This document shows positions 23,407-24,941 of a stretch of 24,941 nt of DNA, in pieces. The notes under the pieces are model-generated. The model ran no database searches. It worked only from the letters and a program-made list of their open reading frames with translations, and was not told the origin of the DNA. This stretch comes from Acidimicrobiales bacterium. GTDB lineage: Bacteria > Actinomycetota > Acidimicrobiia > Acidimicrobiales > Acidimicrobilacustridaceae. The first letter of the stretch is position 1. Each line of letters opens with the position of its first letter. Position numbers and translations under genes: made by a program. The DNA lies in contig JALRFT010000212.1 of the NCBI GenBank assembly GCA_023261915.1, forward strand, positions 1 to 24,941, given 5' to 3'.

Positions 23407-24558
23407 TCATCGGCTGTGCAGGGCGTCGAGCGCCTGTTGTGCCACCGCCTCGGCGGAGGCGACGTCGGGGCCGAGGGCGGTGACATGTCCGAGCTTGCGA
23501 CCTTCTCGCCACGACTTGCCGTAGAAGTGCACGTGGGCACCCCTCACCGAGAGGGCCTCGGTGATGTTCGTCGCCGGGTTCCCGGTGCCGGCCTCACCGA
23601 TGATGTTCACCATGGCCGCCGCTGGGCCGACGAGGTCGGTCCTGCCCAGTGGCCAGTCGAGTACCGCTCGCAGGTGGTTCTCGAACTGCGAGGTCACGCA
23701 TGCCTCAATGGTGAGGTGGCCACTGTTGTGTGGCCGGGGAGCGACTTCGTTGACCAGCACCCGTCCGTTGTGCACGAACAACTCGACGGCAAGGACTCCG
23801 ACGGCGTTGACAATCTCTGCCACGGCCGCAGCAATTCGGTCGGCCTCGGTGAGCAGTGGTTCGTCGAGTGGTGCCGGGCACGTGACGATGTGGCAGATCC
23901 CGTCAACCTGCACGGTCTGCATCACCGGGTATCGCACTTGGCCGCCTGAGGCTCGGGTCACCACCACCACCGCCAACTCGGCGTCGAGTTCGAGGAACTC
24001 TTCAACGACGACGGTGCCTCCGGTTCCCTCGAGTACGGCGAGGCCTGCTTCGGGAGTTGTCACGACGTGCACCCCCCTCCCGTCGTAGCCGCCACGCGGC
24101 GGCTTCATCACCACCGGCCAGCCGCCAACGGACGCCACGAAGCCCTCGAGCTCGTCGAGGTCGTGCACCACGGCGAACCGCGGGACGGGGAGGCCAGCCG
24201 CAGCTAAGAGCACGCGCTGTTCAGCCTTGTCGGAAAAAGACAGGGCTCGGGCGCCGGGGCGAAGGACGTGACCGTGACGCTCGAGCGCCTCGAGGACCTC
24301 GGGATCGACCAACTCGTGGTCGAAGGTCAGCACGTCACACTCGAGAGCAAATTCGCCGATGGCACCGTCGTCGAGATCCTCAACGACCGATGTGTGGGGC
24401 CACATTCCTGGCGCCGCCTCGTCGGTGGTGGTGGCGAGCAGGCGGGCGTCGATGGCGAGGGCCGAGGCGGCCTCGAGCATCATGCGGGCGAGTTGGCCGC
24501 CGCCGATAATGCCGACCGTCGGTCCGCTGGGGCGGGGGGTGGAGGATTCCTCGGTCAT
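23407..24558 (-). CDS. purK: N5-carboxyaminoimidazole ribonucleotide synthase
   Basis: 383 residues from ATG 24558. ATP-grasp enzyme that carboxylates AIR with bicarbonate and ATP. Motifs are VGIIGGGQLARMMLEAA at the N-terminus, DVLTFDHELVD (standard PurK has TxExE), ATP-grasp loop KPPRGGYDGRGV, VEEFLELDAELAVVV and the metal site NEVAPRPHNSGHLTIEA. The start fits TACGGT ten bases upstream (24569-24574), giving a leader of about three bases; longer starts up to 24600 would run into the divergent gene. The Asp-His in place of the usual Glu-x-Glu is a small deviation. Confidence 0.96.
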   Translation of the reverse strand: MTEESSTPRPSGPTVGIIGGGQLARMMLEAASALAIDARLLATTTDEAAPGMWPHTSVVEDLDDGAIGEFALECDVLTFDHELVDPEVLEALERHGHVLRPGARALSFSDKAEQRVLLAAAGLPVPRFAVVHDLDELEGFVASVGGWPVVMKPPRGGYDGRGVHVVTTPEAGLAVLEGTGGTVVVEEFLELDAELAVVVVTRASGGQVRYPVMQTVQVDGICHIVTCPAPLDEPLLTEADRIAAAVAEIVNAVGVLAVELFVHNGRVLVNEVAPRPHNSGHLTIEACVTSQFENHLRAVLDWPLGRTDLVGPAAAMVNIIGEAGTGNPATNITEALSVRGAHVHFYGKSWREGRKLGHVTALGPDVASAEAVAQQALDALHSR

Positions 24559-24582
24559 GGCGCTACGAACCGTACCCCGCTG

Positions 24583-24588
24583 TAGCGT
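24583..24588 (+). promoter_or_regulatory. Candidate -10 of the DUF2256 gene
   Basis: TAGCGT is four bases before ATG 24593, a little closer than in other leaderless genes. It lies 9 bp from the divergent purK -10 (24569-24574), so the two promoters are back to back. Confidence 0.35.
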
Positions 24589-24592
24589 CCGC

Positions 24593-24941
24593 ATGGACAA
24601 TCGTTTGGAGCCGAGCAGCCGCCATCAGGAGGTCGAACCGTTCCCGTAACACCGGAGTCCCGAACGTGTGAAGGCTGCGGGCGGGTCATGTCCTGGCGGC
24701 GGGCGTGGGCCCGAGACTGGGACAACGTCCGCTGGTGCTCAACGGCTTGTCGTCGCCGGGGTGTGCGACCTGAAGATCTCGCCATTGAACAGGCCCTCAT
24801 GGCTTCTCTCGAGACCATCGGGGCAACCGTCGATCCAATGACGGTTGAGTTCGTTGGTGGCAGTGCGCGAACAGAGCGACCAGAGGTGCGACGTGAAGCC
24901 GTTCGGCGCTCAGTGCGTCGTCTGGCTGCCCGGGGCGAGGT
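24593..24941 (+). CDS. DUF2256/DUF3253 fusion protein, frameshifted near the start and cut by the window end
   Basis: From 24649 on, a frame running to the window edge reads RTCEGCGRVMSWRRAWARDW, DNVRWCSTACRR, a DUF2256 zinc-ribbon-like domain with CxxC and CxxxC pairs. Then LAIEQALMASLETIGATVDPMTVEFV and RSVRRLAARGE follow, resembling DUF3253 (a small winged-helix-like domain, often fused). That frame has no ATG, GTG, TTG or CTG between its last stop (24583) and the first Cys. The only good start, ATG 24593 (MDNRLEPSSRHQEVEPFP), is one frame off and stops at 24649. One extra C in the CCC run at 24643-24645 would join them. The role of the family is unknown; nucleic-acid binding is a guess from the fold. 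Confidence 0.7.

Overview
The window is 24.9 kb of high-GC, gene-dense bacterial chromosome with about 23 protein-coding genes on both strands and no RNA genes, insertion sequences, phage genes or CRISPR arrays that I can see. Gene content points to an actinomycete-type bacterium, most plausibly an Acidimicrobiia-like member of the Actinomycetota. The clues are a deazaflavin (F420)-type nitroreductase, acyl-CoA metabolism genes, META-domain lipoprotein, Tat-exported DUF1501/DUF1800 proteins, an LPxTG surface protein with Thr-rich repeats, and many leaderless starts. The lineage is an inference from gene families; no marker gene was compared.

Layout. 1-3.5 kb: a truncated DUF2817/M14-like peptidase diverges from a TauD-type dioxygenase, which is followed by an esterase lipoprotein and a convergent DinB-family gene. 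3.6-6.9 kb: a cell-surface pair on the minus strand, a secreted metzincin-type protease with four C-terminal repeats and, upstream of it, an LPxTG-anchored protein whose gene has a roughly 190-nt 5' leader packed with inverted repeats, the last of which buries the Shine-Dalgarno. 7.1-8.5 kb: F420-type nitroreductase and enoyl-CoA hydratase. 8.5-11.9 kb: a tight minus-strand cluster of ion channel, DUF1800 and DUF1501. 12.0-14.4 kb: acyl-CoA thioesterase and AMP-forming acyl-CoA synthetase, tail to tail with overlapping stop codons; with the hydratase they suggest fatty-acid or other acyl-CoA turnover. 14.5-17.5 kb: exported HNH-type nuclease, a gene of unknown function, a double-META lipoprotein and a thioredoxin-fold-like protein. 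17.6-20.2 kb: a P-type cation ATPase with visibly more A/T-ending codons than its neighbours. 20.2-24.9 kb: an aminoglycoside-phosphotransferase-like kinase diverging from a TrpB2-type tryptophan synthase beta chain, then purE and purK, and a DUF2256/DUF3253 gene cut by the window edge and apparently broken by a one-base frameshift.

Expression signals are unusually legible. Six genes have a TAnnnT -10 hexamer followed by exactly six bases and then the start codon, which places the transcription start at the start codon (leaderless mRNA). Others have clear purine-rich Shine-Dalgarno sites. The most unusual element is the multi-hairpin leader ahead of the LPxTG gene; I could not match it to a riboswitch class I know.
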